Source: Deinococcus aquaedulcis (GTDB lineage: Bacteria > Deinococcota > Deinococci > Deinococcales > Deinococcaceae). Taken from it: a stretch of 8,767 nt of DNA. The stretch spans positions 1 to 8,767 of the forward strand of contig NZ_JAHRBL010000043.1 in assembly GCF_019693445.1 (NCBI RefSeq). Direction: 5' to 3'. Both the position numbers and the translations under genes were made by a program. The notes under the pieces are model-generated. The model was not told the DNA's origin and did no database searches. It saw only the letters and a program-made list of their open reading frames with translations. The number at the start of each line of letters is the position of its first letter. The first letter of the stretch is position 1. Shown one piece after another: positions 1-5,690 of this stretch.

Positions 1-329
1 GCAACGACGCGGTGGCGAACACCGTAAAGGTCAAGACGGTGAAGAACAAGGTGGCCCCGCCCTTCAAGGAAGTCGAGCTCACCCTCATGTACGGCAAGGG
101 CTTCGACCAGCTCAGCGACCTCGTGACGCTGGCCAGCGACATGGACATCATCAAGAAGGCGGGCTCGTTCTACTCGTACGGCGACGAACGCATCGGCCAG
201 GGCAAGGAAAAGGCCATTGCCTACATCGCCGAGCGCCCCGAGATGGAAGCCGAGATCCGCACCCGCGTGCTGGGCGCCATTAAGGACGGCCGCGATCCGC
301 TGGCCGCCGTGCCCAGCGTGGCGGAATAA
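1..329 (+). CDS. recA: RecA recombinase, C-terminal part (5' end outside window)
   Basis: This is the last 108 codons of RecA, the ATP-dependent strand-exchange protein of homologous recombination and the trigger of LexA self-cleavage. The frame is open from the left edge (first whole codon at base 3), so the true start lies upstream and the GTG at 12 is an internal valine. Visible are the end of the ATPase core (NDAVANTVKVKTVKNKVAPP) and the C-terminal domain with YGKGFDQLSDLV, IIKKAGSFYSYGDERIGQGK and IAYIAERPEM, all hallmarks of RecA. The sequence matches my memory of Deinococcus RecA very closely. The tail after the last helix is short (about 15 residues, ending AVPSVAE). The ATP-binding Walker motifs and loops L1/L2 are outside the window. 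A strong hairpin follows 14 bases after the stop. The identification is secure. Confidence 0.97.
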   Translation, partial: NDAVANTVKVKTVKNKVAPPFKEVELTLMYGKGFDQLSDLVTLASDMDIIKKAGSFYSYGDERIGQGKEKAIAYIAERPEMEAEIRTRVLGAIKDGRDPLAAVPSVAE

Positions 330-343
330 GCACTCCCCAGAAG

Positions 344-378
344 AGAAGCGCCGGGGCCAACCGGGCCCCGGCGCTTCT
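344..378 (+). terminator. Hairpin terminator after recA, probably bidirectional
   Basis: A perfect 15-bp GC-rich stem (344-358 with 364-378, arm AGAAGCGCCGGGGCC) closes a 5-base loop. It starts 14 bases after the recA stop and is followed by a moderately T-rich stretch (TCATTTTCATT). It lies between convergent genes, so it could also stop transcription of the minus-strand gene ending at 432; on that strand the stem is followed by CTTCTGGGG, which is less T-rich. Confidence 0.85.
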
Positions 379-431
379 TCATTTTCATTGCTGGCGCGGT
401 TGATCGCTGTTGCGGTCGCCTGAACGGCACT

Positions 432-1136
432 CTACGGCAGCTGCCAGAGCGACACGGTATCCGCTGGCGCTCTGCTCAGGCGGCGGCGCAGGTCCTCACC
501 GCTGTAATCATCGTCCTGCTGCACCAGCGACCAGCCAGCGGGCAGGGCAAGATCCACCGTCAGCAGTTCGGTCAGGCCCGCTTCGGGCACGCAGCGTGAG
601 GACCCACGCACGGTGACAGCCTCGGGGAGGTACACCAGCCGGTAGTCACGCACCTGAGCCGCCGCATCCGGCACCCCGTCCAGCACATTGACCTCACTGT
701 TCAGGCGCTGAGCGTCTCCCCAGAGATGTTCGCCCACCACGCTGCCCAGGCTGGGCCACTGCGTACCCGCTGGCGCCACCAGCAGTTCGCGCAGTGGAAA
801 CACGGCGGCGTCGGGTGCATTGAACACGATCTGGCCCTCGTACTGGGCGCAGTCGGCCGGGTTCACGGGCAGCAACCACTCCTTTAGGGACACCAGTTGT
901 CCGGCCAGCCGGTCGGGGCGGGGCAGCGGCAGGGTCAGGCGCCCGGCCGCGTCCACACTGCCGCGCGCCAGCAGCACCTGTCGGTCATCGGCTGCCGAGA
1001 GGGGAGCCAGCACGCCCACTGCACGGCCCGCCTCCGCCCAGCCCAGCACCTGCGCGCGCAAGGTGGGCTCAGCCTCCTGGCTCTGGCCCACCGCTCCCAG
1101 CACTGCAATCCAAAGCAGCCAGCGCAGCCGTTTCAT
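432..1136 (-). CDS. Hypothetical exported protein, 234 aa
   Basis: I do not recognise a named family. The N-terminus (MKRLRWLLWIAVLGAVGQSQ) has a basic start and a hydrophobic core of about 14 residues, consistent with a Sec signal peptide cleaved near residues 18-21. The rest is soluble, rich in short beta-prone stretches, and contains only two cysteines (C96 and C182), which could form a disulfide in the envelope. Residues 25-72 (LRAQVLGW..., then DAAGRLTLPLP) recall the small carboxypeptidase-regulatory or transthyretin-like beta domains common in exported proteins, but this is only a resemblance. It ends convergently with recA. The ATG at 1134-1136 is supported by a TACAGT -10 element exactly 6 bases upstream, suggesting a leaderless mRNA. 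The gene looks intact, and its base composition matches its neighbours. Confidence 0.8.
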   Translation of the reverse strand: MKRLRWLLWIAVLGAVGQSQEAEPTLRAQVLGWAEAGRAVGVLAPLSAADDRQVLLARGSVDAAGRLTLPLPRPDRLAGQLVSLKEWLLPVNPADCAQYEGQIVFNAPDAAVFPLRELLVAPAGTQWPSLGSVVGEHLWGDAQRLNSEVNVLDGVPDAAAQVRDYRLVYLPEAVTVRGSSRCVPEAGLTELLTVDLALPAGWSLVQQDDDYSGEDLRRRLSRAPADTVSLWQLP

Positions 1137-1142
1137 GGGCTG

Positions 1143-1148
1143 ACTGTA
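1143..1148 (-). promoter_or_regulatory. Leaderless -10 element (TACAGT) of the 234-aa gene
   Basis: Read on the minus strand, TACAGT is followed by 6 bases (CAGCCC) and then the ATG at 1136. This spacing puts the transcription start at or next to the start codon, and no Shine-Dalgarno sequence is present. No convincing -35 is visible; its expected place (around 1166-1171) falls inside the hairpin that ends the upstream gene. Confidence 0.6.
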
Positions 1149-1163
1149 CCAGGGCCACGACAG

Positions 1164-1201
1164 GAGAGGGCGCCCGGCCGCAAAGGTCCAGGCGCCCTCT
1201 C
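1164..1201 (-). terminator. Hairpin terminator of the 277-aa protein gene
   Basis: An 11-bp perfect stem (GAGAGGGCGCC at 1164-1174 with GGCGCCCTCTC at 1191-1201) has a 16-base loop and starts 13 bases beyond the stop of the minus-strand gene ending at 1215. There is no U-tract on the minus strand, so termination may be weak or factor-assisted. Confidence 0.6.
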
Positions 1202-1214
1202 TGTGTGCGTGAGG

Positions 1215-2048
1215 TTACTTGCCGCCGCCGATGCCGATGCCAATGCCGGTGCCCACGCCGATGTTCACACCCACGCCGACCCCGCCCTGGGCACTGCCAC
1301 TGGCGCCGCCTGCTGACCCAGACGTCTGGCCGCTGCCGCTGGCGGCGCCCTCACCCTGCACCGAAACGTTGACCGGTCCGCTGACCAGAACGCGCGTCAG
1401 AGTCTCCTGCCCGGAGGTGGTACGCACCGTCAGGCGGCCGAAGTCCAGCTGGCCCCGCGCGTCGGCGCTGGCCTGGGCGGCCAGATCAAAGGTGCTCTGC
1501 ACGCCGCCTCCCGTGGTCACGACGGCGCGGGTGGCCCCGCTCAGGTCGCCCTGGGCCTGCCAGATCCCACTGGCGGTCAGGATGCCCACCACCTGGCCCT
1601 GGGCGTTCACCAGGGTCACGGTCCGGCCAGCCAGGGCAGCGGCGGCTGCGGCCCGGGCGCTGGCCTGGGCCTGGGCATCGGCGCGCACCGCTTGCGTGAG
1701 GCTGACTGCCTTGCTGCTGCTGGCCACCACCAGTGTTTCGGCGCTCACGCGGCCCTGGGCGGCCACATTGCCTGCCAGCCGGTAGGTGGCCGAGGCTCCA
1801 CTGCGCAGCGTGACGCGCGCCTGGGTGGCCGCGCGGCTGGCGCCCTGGAACACAAAGGTGCCGGCGGCGTCGGCGGTGGCGACCACGCGGCCCTGGGCAT
1901 CCAGCAACGCCGCGCTCGAAATCTGGGCGTCGGCCTGTGCGGCGGCACTGGCCTGGGCCCCCATCTGGGTCGCGGTGCCGGTGGTGGCGTGGGCGGCGGG
2001 GCTCAGCAGAAGGGCGGTCAGAAGCAAGAAGGCAGGCGTCTTGGTCAT
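1215..2048 (-). CDS. Exported Ala/Gly-rich protein with an internal duplication, 277 aa
   Basis: Function unknown. Residues 1-21 (MTKTPAFLLLTALLLSPAAHA) are a clear Sec signal peptide with an AHA cleavage site. After an Ala/Gln-rich linker come two related units of about 63 residues, 46-108 and 144-208. They share LLDAQGRVVA / LVNAQGQVVG, an FQG / AQG turn, T-x-R/A-V-T, TYRLA / TFDLA and a closing G-x-L/V...L-x-V, with a 2-residue insertion in the second. Between them is an Ala-rich, helix-prone segment (113-141). A Ser/Gly-rich stretch (232-256) leads to a tail of alternating Gly and aliphatic residues ending GVGTGIGIGIGGGK. The protein has no cysteine. The duplicated units look like small beta-sandwich modules. 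A surface or envelope structural role is a guess. The ATG has a good ribosome site (AAAGGAC, 2054-2060), unlike the leaderless genes here. Confidence 0.8.
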   Translation of the reverse strand: MTKTPAFLLLTALLLSPAAHATTGTATQMGAQASAAAQADAQISSAALLDAQGRVVATADAAGTFVFQGASRAATQARVTLRSGASATYRLAGNVAAQGRVSAETLVVASSSKAVSLTQAVRADAQAQASARAAAAAALAGRTVTLVNAQGQVVGILTASGIWQAQGDLSGATRAVVTTGGGVQSTFDLAAQASADARGQLDFGRLTVRTTSGQETLTRVLVSGPVNVSVQGEGAASGSGQTSGSAGGASGSAQGGVGVGVNIGVGTGIGIGIGGGK

Positions 2049-2053
2049 GGGAA

Positions 2054-2060
2054 GTCCTTT
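2054..2060 (-). promoter_or_regulatory. Ribosome binding site of the 277-aa gene
   Basis: AAAGGAC on the minus strand, with AAGGA 6 bases before the ATG at 2048. It supports this start and marks the gene as having a leadered mRNA, in contrast to most other genes of the window. Confidence 0.65.
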
Positions 2061-2092
2061 TTCGGCAGGTGGTGCTTGGGCCGATGTGGCGA

Positions 2093-2125
2093 ACTATAAG
2101 AAGTGTTTCTGATAGCTTTATTATG
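2093..2125 (-). promoter_or_regulatory. Probable promoter region of the 277-aa protein gene
   Basis: On the minus strand TATAGT at 2093-2098 would place the transcription start about 38 bases before the ATG, which fits the presence of a ribosome site there. CATAAT at 2120-2125 is an alternative. No -35 consensus is seen at the expected distance for either, so the exact promoter is uncertain. Confidence 0.35.
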
Positions 2126-2389
2126 GCTTTTTCTTTGTAGAAAAAAGGCACAAATTTATAGACACGCCGCAAAAGAGTGTCGTCCCGCCAGCCGTATTCG
2201 GCCGCGTAGGGGAAGTGGATCACAGGCGTCTCAAAAAAATCGCAAAGGGGCGGGCTTCCCCTCCCCCATTTCGCCTACGCCGCGCTGCACCTTTCGGCGG
2301 ATGCCGCCTCTGACCCACGCCAGCCACACTAGAAGCACGCAAAGGGCCGGGGTTTCCGCACGGGAGACATCGACAACCCGGCTCCAAGC

Positions 2390-2423
2390 AAGCGCCCCCG
2401 CCCGAGTGAAGGCGGGGGCGCTT
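2390..2423 (-). terminator. Hairpin terminator of the birA-bioY operon
   Basis: A perfect 13-bp stem (AAGCGCCCCCGCC at 2390-2402 with its complement at 2411-2423) has an 8-base loop and lies 24 bases past the bioY stop. On the minus strand the hairpin is followed by GCTTGG, so there is little U-tract. Confidence 0.75.
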
Positions 2424-2447
2424 TGTTGGTGGTCGAGTGGTGGGGTC

Positions 2448-3032
2448 TTAGCGGCGCAGCAGCGCCCAGGCGCCGGGCAGCAGCAGGGCGGCCAGCAGCA
2501 GTTTCAGGGTGTCGCCCAGCAGGAAGGGGGTCAGGCCAGCGGTGAGCAGCGCCTGTCCTTCCAGGCCGGTGATGGCGCCCAGGACAGGCAGGCCGAACAG
2601 ATAGATCACCACGTTGCCCGCCAGCATGGCCAGAGCGGTGCCCAGGAACTTGCGGTCCAGCGCGAAACGTTCCACCAGAAAGCCCACCAGCGCGGCGGCG
2701 AAGGGAAAGCCAATCAGGTAGCCGAGGCTGACGCGCAGGCCCGTACCGGCGGGGTTCAGCACGCCGCTGCCGCCACCGGCATAAATGGGCAACCCTGCGG
2801 CGCCCGCCGCCACATACAGCAGCAGCGCGGCCAGGGCCCGCTTCCAGCCCAGCGCGGCGCCCACCAGCAGCACGCCCAGCGTCTGCAGGGTCAGGGGCAC
2901 CAGCTGCAGCGGAATGGACCCCTGGGCCAGAATGGCGACAAAGGCCGCGCCGCCCACGATCAGGGCGAGGTCACGGGCGCGGCTGTGGGCCGGCAGCAGG
3001 GTGCGGGACAGGGTGGGGTGCAGCACAGTCAT
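2448..3032 (-). CDS. bioY: BioY, biotin transporter S-component
   Basis: BioY is the membrane protein that binds biotin in energy-coupling-factor (ECF) transporters; it works with a shared EcfT/EcfA1A2 module or, in some bacteria, alone. The 194 residues match the family length. Visible are about six hydrophobic helices and the family signatures: PLTLQTLGVLLVG (46-58), the AGAAGLPIYAGGGSG loop (76-90), GYLIGFPFAA (104-113) and the late TPFLLGDTLK (168-177). No EcfA or EcfT gene is in the window. The gene is second in an operon, 37 bases after birA, with a strong ribosome site of its own (AAGGAGAT, 3037-3044). Coupling to the biotin sensor BirA implies uptake tuned to biotin supply. The family call is secure. 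Confidence 0.95.
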   Translation of the reverse strand: MTVLHPTLSRTLLPAHSRARDLALIVGGAAFVAILAQGSIPLQLVPLTLQTLGVLLVGAALGWKRALAALLLYVAAGAAGLPIYAGGGSGVLNPAGTGLRVSLGYLIGFPFAAALVGFLVERFALDRKFLGTALAMLAGNVVIYLFGLPVLGAITGLEGQALLTAGLTPFLLGDTLKLLLAALLLPGAWALLRR

Positions 3033-3036
3033 GGAA

Positions 3037-3044
3037 ATCTCCTT
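3037..3044 (-). promoter_or_regulatory. Strong ribosome binding site of bioY
   Basis: AAGGAGAT on the minus strand, with AGGAG 6 bases ahead of the ATG at 3032. It fixes the bioY start and explains its translation from the birA-bioY transcript. Confidence 0.85.
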
Positions 3045-3069
3045 GGGGTGAGGGGCGAAAGGGAAACGG

Positions 3070-4002
3070 TCAGAGGGAATCGGCGCCCAGCGTGCCGATC
3101 AGCTGCACGTCGCCGGCGCTGACGGTGTGCAGGCCCCCCGGGGTCTGCACCAGCAGGCTGCCGCGCGCGTCCAGGTCAGTGGCCAGGCCCTCCAGGGGGC
3201 CAGCCGGGGTCTGCACCCGCACCGGGTGCCCCAGGGTGAGGCTGGCCGCCCGCCACGCCGAGAGCACCTCGTCGGCAGGGGCCGCCAGCCAGGTGTGCAG
3301 TTCGCGCAGCACAGCTCCCAGGACGCCCGCGCGGGTCACCTCGGGGGCAAATTCGCGCAGGTGGGCCGCGCCGTCTGGGGCCGCCGAAACATTCAGGCCA
3401 ATGCCCAGCACCGCCCGCCGGGCTTCCTCGCCGCGCAGGTCGGCTTCCAGCAGAATGCCGGCCAGTTTGCGGCCATCCGGGGCCAGCAGGTCGTTGGGCC
3501 ACTTCAGGCCGCCCACGCCCGCCGCGTGCCCCACCGCCACCCCGGCCGCCAGCGGCAGCAGCGCCAGTTCCGGCAGGGTCAGCGGCGCGCCTCCCGGTCC
3601 CTGGCGCAGCAGCACCGAGAACGCCAGCGTGCCGTGCGTGGTGGCCCAGGCGCGGCCCCGGCGGCCCCGGCCCTGGGTCTGGCGTTCGGCCACCACCACC
3701 GCGCCATGTGGAGCGGGCGCCTGAGGGTCGTCCGCCCAGGCCCGCACCTCGTCCTGGGTGCTGCCCACCGTCCCCAGGTAGCGCAGCTGGGCGCCGATGG
3801 GGGTGGGCCGCACCACGAACTGCGGCGCGGGCGTGTCGGGGTTCAGGGCGTAGCCGGCACGGCCAATCTGCACCGGCACCCCGGCGTCCTGCAGGCGGCG
3901 GGCCAGGGTGTTGACGGTCACGCGGCCCACCCCCAGGCGGGCGCCCAGGGCGTCGCCGGTCTGGGGCTCTTGGGTCAGCAGGGGCAGGAGACGGTCGGGC
4001 AT
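3070..4002 (-). CDS. birA: BirA, biotin protein ligase and biotin repressor
   Basis: BirA activates biotin to biotinyl-5'-AMP, transfers it to the lysine of the biotin carboxyl carrier protein of acetyl-CoA carboxylase, and in its bifunctional form represses biotin genes when biotin is plentiful. All three expected domains are present in 310 residues. A winged helix-turn-helix spans about 1-55 (LGVGRVTVNTLARRLQDAGV). The catalytic domain carries GSTQDE (79-84), the biotinyl-AMP loop QTQGRGRRGRAW (108-119), KWPND (167-171), KLAGIL (179-184) and GIGLNV (200-205). A small SH3-like C-terminal domain lies at about 255-305. The N-terminal domain makes it a group II ligase able to bind DNA. The ATG at 4000-4002 is used because an in-frame stop lies at 4009-4011. 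No Shine-Dalgarno sequence precedes it. The next gene, bioY, is its likely regulatory target and partner. Confidence 0.95.
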   Translation of the reverse strand: MPDRLLPLLTQEPQTGDALGARLGVGRVTVNTLARRLQDAGVPVQIGRAGYALNPDTPAPQFVVRPTPIGAQLRYLGTVGSTQDEVRAWADDPQAPAPHGAVVVAERQTQGRGRRGRAWATTHGTLAFSVLLRQGPGGAPLTLPELALLPLAAGVAVGHAAGVGGLKWPNDLLAPDGRKLAGILLEADLRGEEARRAVLGIGLNVSAAPDGAAHLREFAPEVTRAGVLGAVLRELHTWLAAPADEVLSAWRAASLTLGHPVRVQTPAGPLEGLATDLDARGSLLVQTPGGLHTVSAGDVQLIGTLGADSL

Positions 4003-4005
4003 GGC

Positions 4006-4035
4006 CGTTCAGGGTTTTACGCGCCTCGCTGAACG
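4006..4035. promoter_or_regulatory. Perfect dyad overlapping the birA promoter, candidate BirA operator
   Basis: CGTTCAG (4006-4012) and CTGAACG (4029-4035) are perfect inverted repeats separated by 16 bases, and they bracket the -10 element of birA-bioY. Known BirA operators have two inverted half-sites about 14-16 bases apart, with consensus TTGTAAACC and GGTTTACAA. The geometry fits but the sequence does not, so the assignment to BirA is inference from position and shape. Confidence 0.4.
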
Positions 4036-4042
4036 AAAGCAA
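4014..4042 (-). promoter_or_regulatory. Promoter of the birA-bioY operon
   Basis: On the minus strand TTGCTT (4037-4042) and TAAAAC (4014-4019) are separated by exactly 17 bases, a good sigma-70-type arrangement. Transcription would begin only a few bases before the ATG at 4002, giving a very short leader without a ribosome site, as in other genes here. Confidence 0.6.
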
Positions 4043-4202
4043 TGAACCGGGTGCAGAGTTGCGGGCGCGGGGCAGGAGGCAGGGCGGTTTCAGGTCTTCC
4101 CAGGGCGGCCGGAGCGGAGGTCATGGGGCGGCGCCCACGGCCGTGCACGGAGCCGGCACGTCAACCCTGCCGCCTCTGTCAGCGGCCATCCTGAAGCGAT
4201 CA

Positions 4203-4231
4203 TTGGCCCGTCAGAGTGGCTTTGGTAAACT
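4203..4231 (+). promoter_or_regulatory. Leaderless promoter of the Fur-family gene
   Basis: TTGGCC (4203-4208), a 17-base spacer, then TAAACT (4226-4231), followed by 6 bases (GGGCCC) and the ATG at 4238. This is the best-formed leaderless promoter in the window. It supports the first ATG over the second one two codons later, and it faces away from birA. Confidence 0.65.
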
Positions 4232-4237
4232 GGGCCC

Positions 4238-4627
4238 ATGACGATGGTGCGCCAGACCAAACAGCGCCTGGCCGTTCTGGAGGTGCTGCGTGAAGCCCGG
4301 TCGCACCCCGACGCCGCCTGGATTCATGCCCAGGTGCGCCAGCAACTGCCCAGCGTGAGCCTGGGCACCGTGTACCGCACCCTGGACGCGCTGGTGCGCG
4401 ACGGCGTGGTGGTCACCCTGGAACGCGCCGGGCAGGCCACCCGCTACGACTACAAGCACGAGGGCCGCACCCACCCCCACGCGGTCTGCCGCACCTGCGG
4501 CGCCATTTTCGACCTGGACGCTGGCGACGTGCCGGCCGTGCCCGCCTCGGCCCTGCCCCCGGGGTTCCAGGTGACCGACGTGCGCCTGGAATTCATGGGC
4601 CTGTGCCCCGGCTGCCAGAGCGCCTGA
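4238..4627 (+). CDS. Fur/PerR-family metal-dependent transcription regulator
   Basis: Fur-family proteins are dimeric repressors that sense iron, manganese, zinc or peroxide. The 129-residue product has the family layout. A winged helix spans 5-65, with the recognition-helix signature SLGTVYRTLDALVRDGVV (41-58). The dimer/metal domain starts at HPHAVCRTCG (79-88), with H79 and H81. Two CxxC pairs, C84/C87 and C123/C126, would bind the structural zinc as in PerR and many Fur proteins. The length is slightly short because the histidine-rich C-terminal tail of classic Fur is absent, which points to PerR-like or Mur-like types. Which metal it senses cannot be told from sequence. I see no obvious Fur or PerR box in its own promoter. 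The divergent partner is birA, and the next gene lies 58 bases downstream with its own promoter. Confidence 0.93.
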   Translation: MTMVRQTKQRLAVLEVLREARSHPDAAWIHAQVRQQLPSVSLGTVYRTLDALVRDGVVVTLERAGQATRYDYKHEGRTHPHAVCRTCGAIFDLDAGDVPAVPASALPPGFQVTDVRLEFMGLCPGCQSA

Positions 4628-4673
4628 GCGCGACACTGCGCAGCGCGGGACGCGCGGCCTGGGAGCGCGGCGC

Positions 4674-4679
4674 TACGCT
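4674..4679 (+). promoter_or_regulatory. Leaderless -10 element (TACGCT) of the membrane protein gene
   Basis: TACGCT followed by 6 bases (GCGCCC) and the ATG at 4686. There is no Shine-Dalgarno sequence and no recognisable -35. The identical hexamer with identical spacing is found ahead of the marC gene at 7234. Confidence 0.5.
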
Positions 4680-4685
4680 GCGCCC

Positions 4686-5390
4686 ATGAGCGCGCCGCCC
4701 CCTGCCCCGCCCAGCGAACCGCCCGCCTTTCCCACCTACCGCCTGCAGACCTTTCTGCCGGCCTTTGCGCTGGGCTGGGGGCTGGGCGCCGCCCTGACCT
4801 TCGCGGCGCGCGGGCTGGGCGACACGCTGCTGAGCGGGCCCTGCGAAGGCCGCACACTGCTGGCCCTGTTGCCCGCGCTGCTGCTGGGCCCCGGGGGGCT
4901 CGCGCTGACTGCTGCCAACTGGCGCTCACCGGTTCGGGCGGCGCTGGGGCTGGGGCTGGTGGTGGCTTCGCTGCTGCCCGCGCTGTTCGTGGGTGCGCAG
5001 GATATTGCTGGCCTGCGCCGCAGCGGCTGCGCAGGGGGCTACGTGGTGCTCTCCACCGTCAACGTGGGCCAGCCGGGCGAGAGCATCAGCGCCCTCAGCG
5101 TGCCGGCCGGAGAGACGCGGGTGCTCAGCGCGCGCATTGGCGGCTTTACGCCCACCAGTCACCCCGGCGCCTTTACGGTGGAAGGCGCCAGTCCGGTCCC
5201 CGGCGTGCGCGTGAGCGTGCCCAGCGCCCCTGTGCGGGCGGGTGAGCCCTTTACCGTGACGGTGGCGGTGGACCGCCGCACGCCCGTCAACACCTACACC
5301 GTGGGGGTCAAAACGGTCACCCAGCAGGAGGGCCGGGCGCTGGAGGCGACAGGCACCCTGGAACTGAACGTGCGGCCCGCCCTGCGCTGA
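4686..5390 (+). CDS. Hypothetical membrane protein with outer beta domain, 234 aa
   Basis: No named family recognised. After a Pro-rich cytoplasmic start (MSAPPPAPPSEPPAFP) three hydrophobic segments can be seen, at about 20-43, 57-77 and 84-104. The 130 residues that follow are soluble and beta-rich, ending VTVAVDRRTPVNTYTVGVKT...LELNV, the pattern of an immunoglobulin-like sandwich found in exported proteins. With three membrane spans and an inside N-terminus the beta domain would face outward. Only two cysteines occur, C53 in the first loop and C115 at the base of the outer domain; with three helices both would be outside and could pair. The start is supported by a leaderless -10. Despite the short gap after the Fur-family gene, it appears to have its own promoter, so a functional link is not implied. 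Confidence 0.8.
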   Translation: MSAPPPAPPSEPPAFPTYRLQTFLPAFALGWGLGAALTFAARGLGDTLLSGPCEGRTLLALLPALLLGPGGLALTAANWRSPVRAALGLGLVVASLLPALFVGAQDIAGLRRSGCAGGYVVLSTVNVGQPGESISALSVPAGETRVLSARIGGFTPTSHPGAFTVEGASPVPGVRVSVPSAPVRAGEPFTVTVAVDRRTPVNTYTVGVKTVTQQEGRALEATGTLELNVRPALR

Positions 5391-5501
5391 CAGCGGCCTG
5401 CCGTTCCGCCCAGGGGAGGAACGCACCCCCTCAACGCCACTTCATCCGCTGTCTGTCGCGGTCACTCGCTCTGCTCCGCAGCTTTGCAAGTCCACTCGCC
5501 C

Positions 5502-5540
5502 CACATGACCTGAAGGGTTCACCTTCAGGTCATGTGCTTT
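5502..5540 (+). terminator. Perfect 15-bp hairpin, probable terminator
   Basis: The arm CACATGACCTGAAGG (5502-5516) pairs perfectly with 5522-5536 around a GTTCA loop, then CTTT follows. It lies 111 bases after the stop of the membrane-protein gene and insulates the peptide cassette from upstream reading. The weak T-run and the distance from the gene leave open that it is a regulatory palindrome. Confidence 0.55.
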
Positions 5541-5589
5541 CCGTGCTGAGGGCCGGAAGCTGCCACCTCAAATGTGAGCCGCTCTGTAG

Positions 5590-5618
5590 TTGAAGCTGAC
5601 CGGCAGGATAAATATGAA
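5590..5618 (+). promoter_or_regulatory. Candidate promoter of the peptide/radical SAM cassette
   Basis: TTGAAG (5590-5595), a 17-base spacer and TATGAA (5613-5618) each match the sigma-70 consensus at 4 of 6 positions, inside a locally AT-rich patch. Transcription would start near 5625, giving a leader of about 65 bases to the ATG at 5691. Confidence 0.4.
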
Positions 5619-5677
5619 GTTGCTCACACTGACGTGTAAGGGGAGGAGCCAGACGTGGCGTTGCCGTGTGGGCACCC

Positions 5678-5683
5678 AGGAGG
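5678..5683 (+). promoter_or_regulatory. Ribosome binding site that decides the precursor start
   Basis: AGGAGG with a 7-base gap to the ATG at 5691 is close to ideal. A second site, GGGAGG (5641-5646), lies 8 bases ahead of an in-frame GTG at 5655 that would add 12 residues (MALPCGHPGGVA). I prefer the ATG because of codon and spacing. Confidence 0.7.
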
Positions 5684-5690
5684 GGTTGCG

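Larger units (their letters stand above)
2049..2447. other. Intergenic region with AT-rich promoter patch
   Basis: I see no convincing gene in these 399 bases. The 2050-2060 part is the ribosome site of the minus-strand 277-aa gene. Bases 2090-2160 form a sharply AT-rich patch in an otherwise GC-rich window, with -10-like hexamers on the minus strand: TATAGT (2093-2098) and CATAAT (2120-2125). Neither has a good TTGACA at 16-18 bases. Bases 2220-2385 are GC-rich with only a short GGCGG-ATG-CCGCC dyad near 2296-2308. The right end holds the bioY terminator. Confidence 0.6.
5391..5690. other. Gene-free stretch ahead of the peptide cassette
   Basis: About 300 bases without a supported gene. It holds a weak AGGGG/CCCCT hairpin near 5414-5433, a perfect 15-bp inverted repeat (5502-5536), a weak sigma-70-type promoter (5590-5618) and two ribosome-site-like sequences (5641-5646 and 5678-5683) ahead of alternative starts of the following gene. 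Confidence 0.65.

Noticed and set aside
2090..2160. Deinococcus radiation/desiccation response motif (17-bp palindrome like TTATGTCATTGACATAA)
   Set aside because: The AT-rich stretch has TTATTATG-like words but no matching palindrome. The recA promoter, where such a site would be expected, is outside the window.
1486..2223. 245-codon minus-strand frame starting in the AT-rich patch
   Set aside because: It overlaps the 277-aa gene in another frame. After the first 60 codons it becomes Arg/Gly/Pro-rich nonsense, while the overlapping gene has a signal peptide and internal repeats.
2103..3122. 339-codon plus-strand frame across the intergenic region and bioY
   Set aside because: Gln/Gly/Ala-rich with no motif, antisense to a clear BioY. 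The same applies to the long plus-strand frame at 3127-4032 opposite birA.
4003..4237. Canonical BirA site (TTGTAAACC...GGTTTACAA) or Fur/PerR box in the birA/Fur-family divergent region
   Set aside because: GGTTCA and TAAAACC fragments occur but in the wrong relative orientation and spacing, and no AT-rich PerR or Fur palindrome is present.
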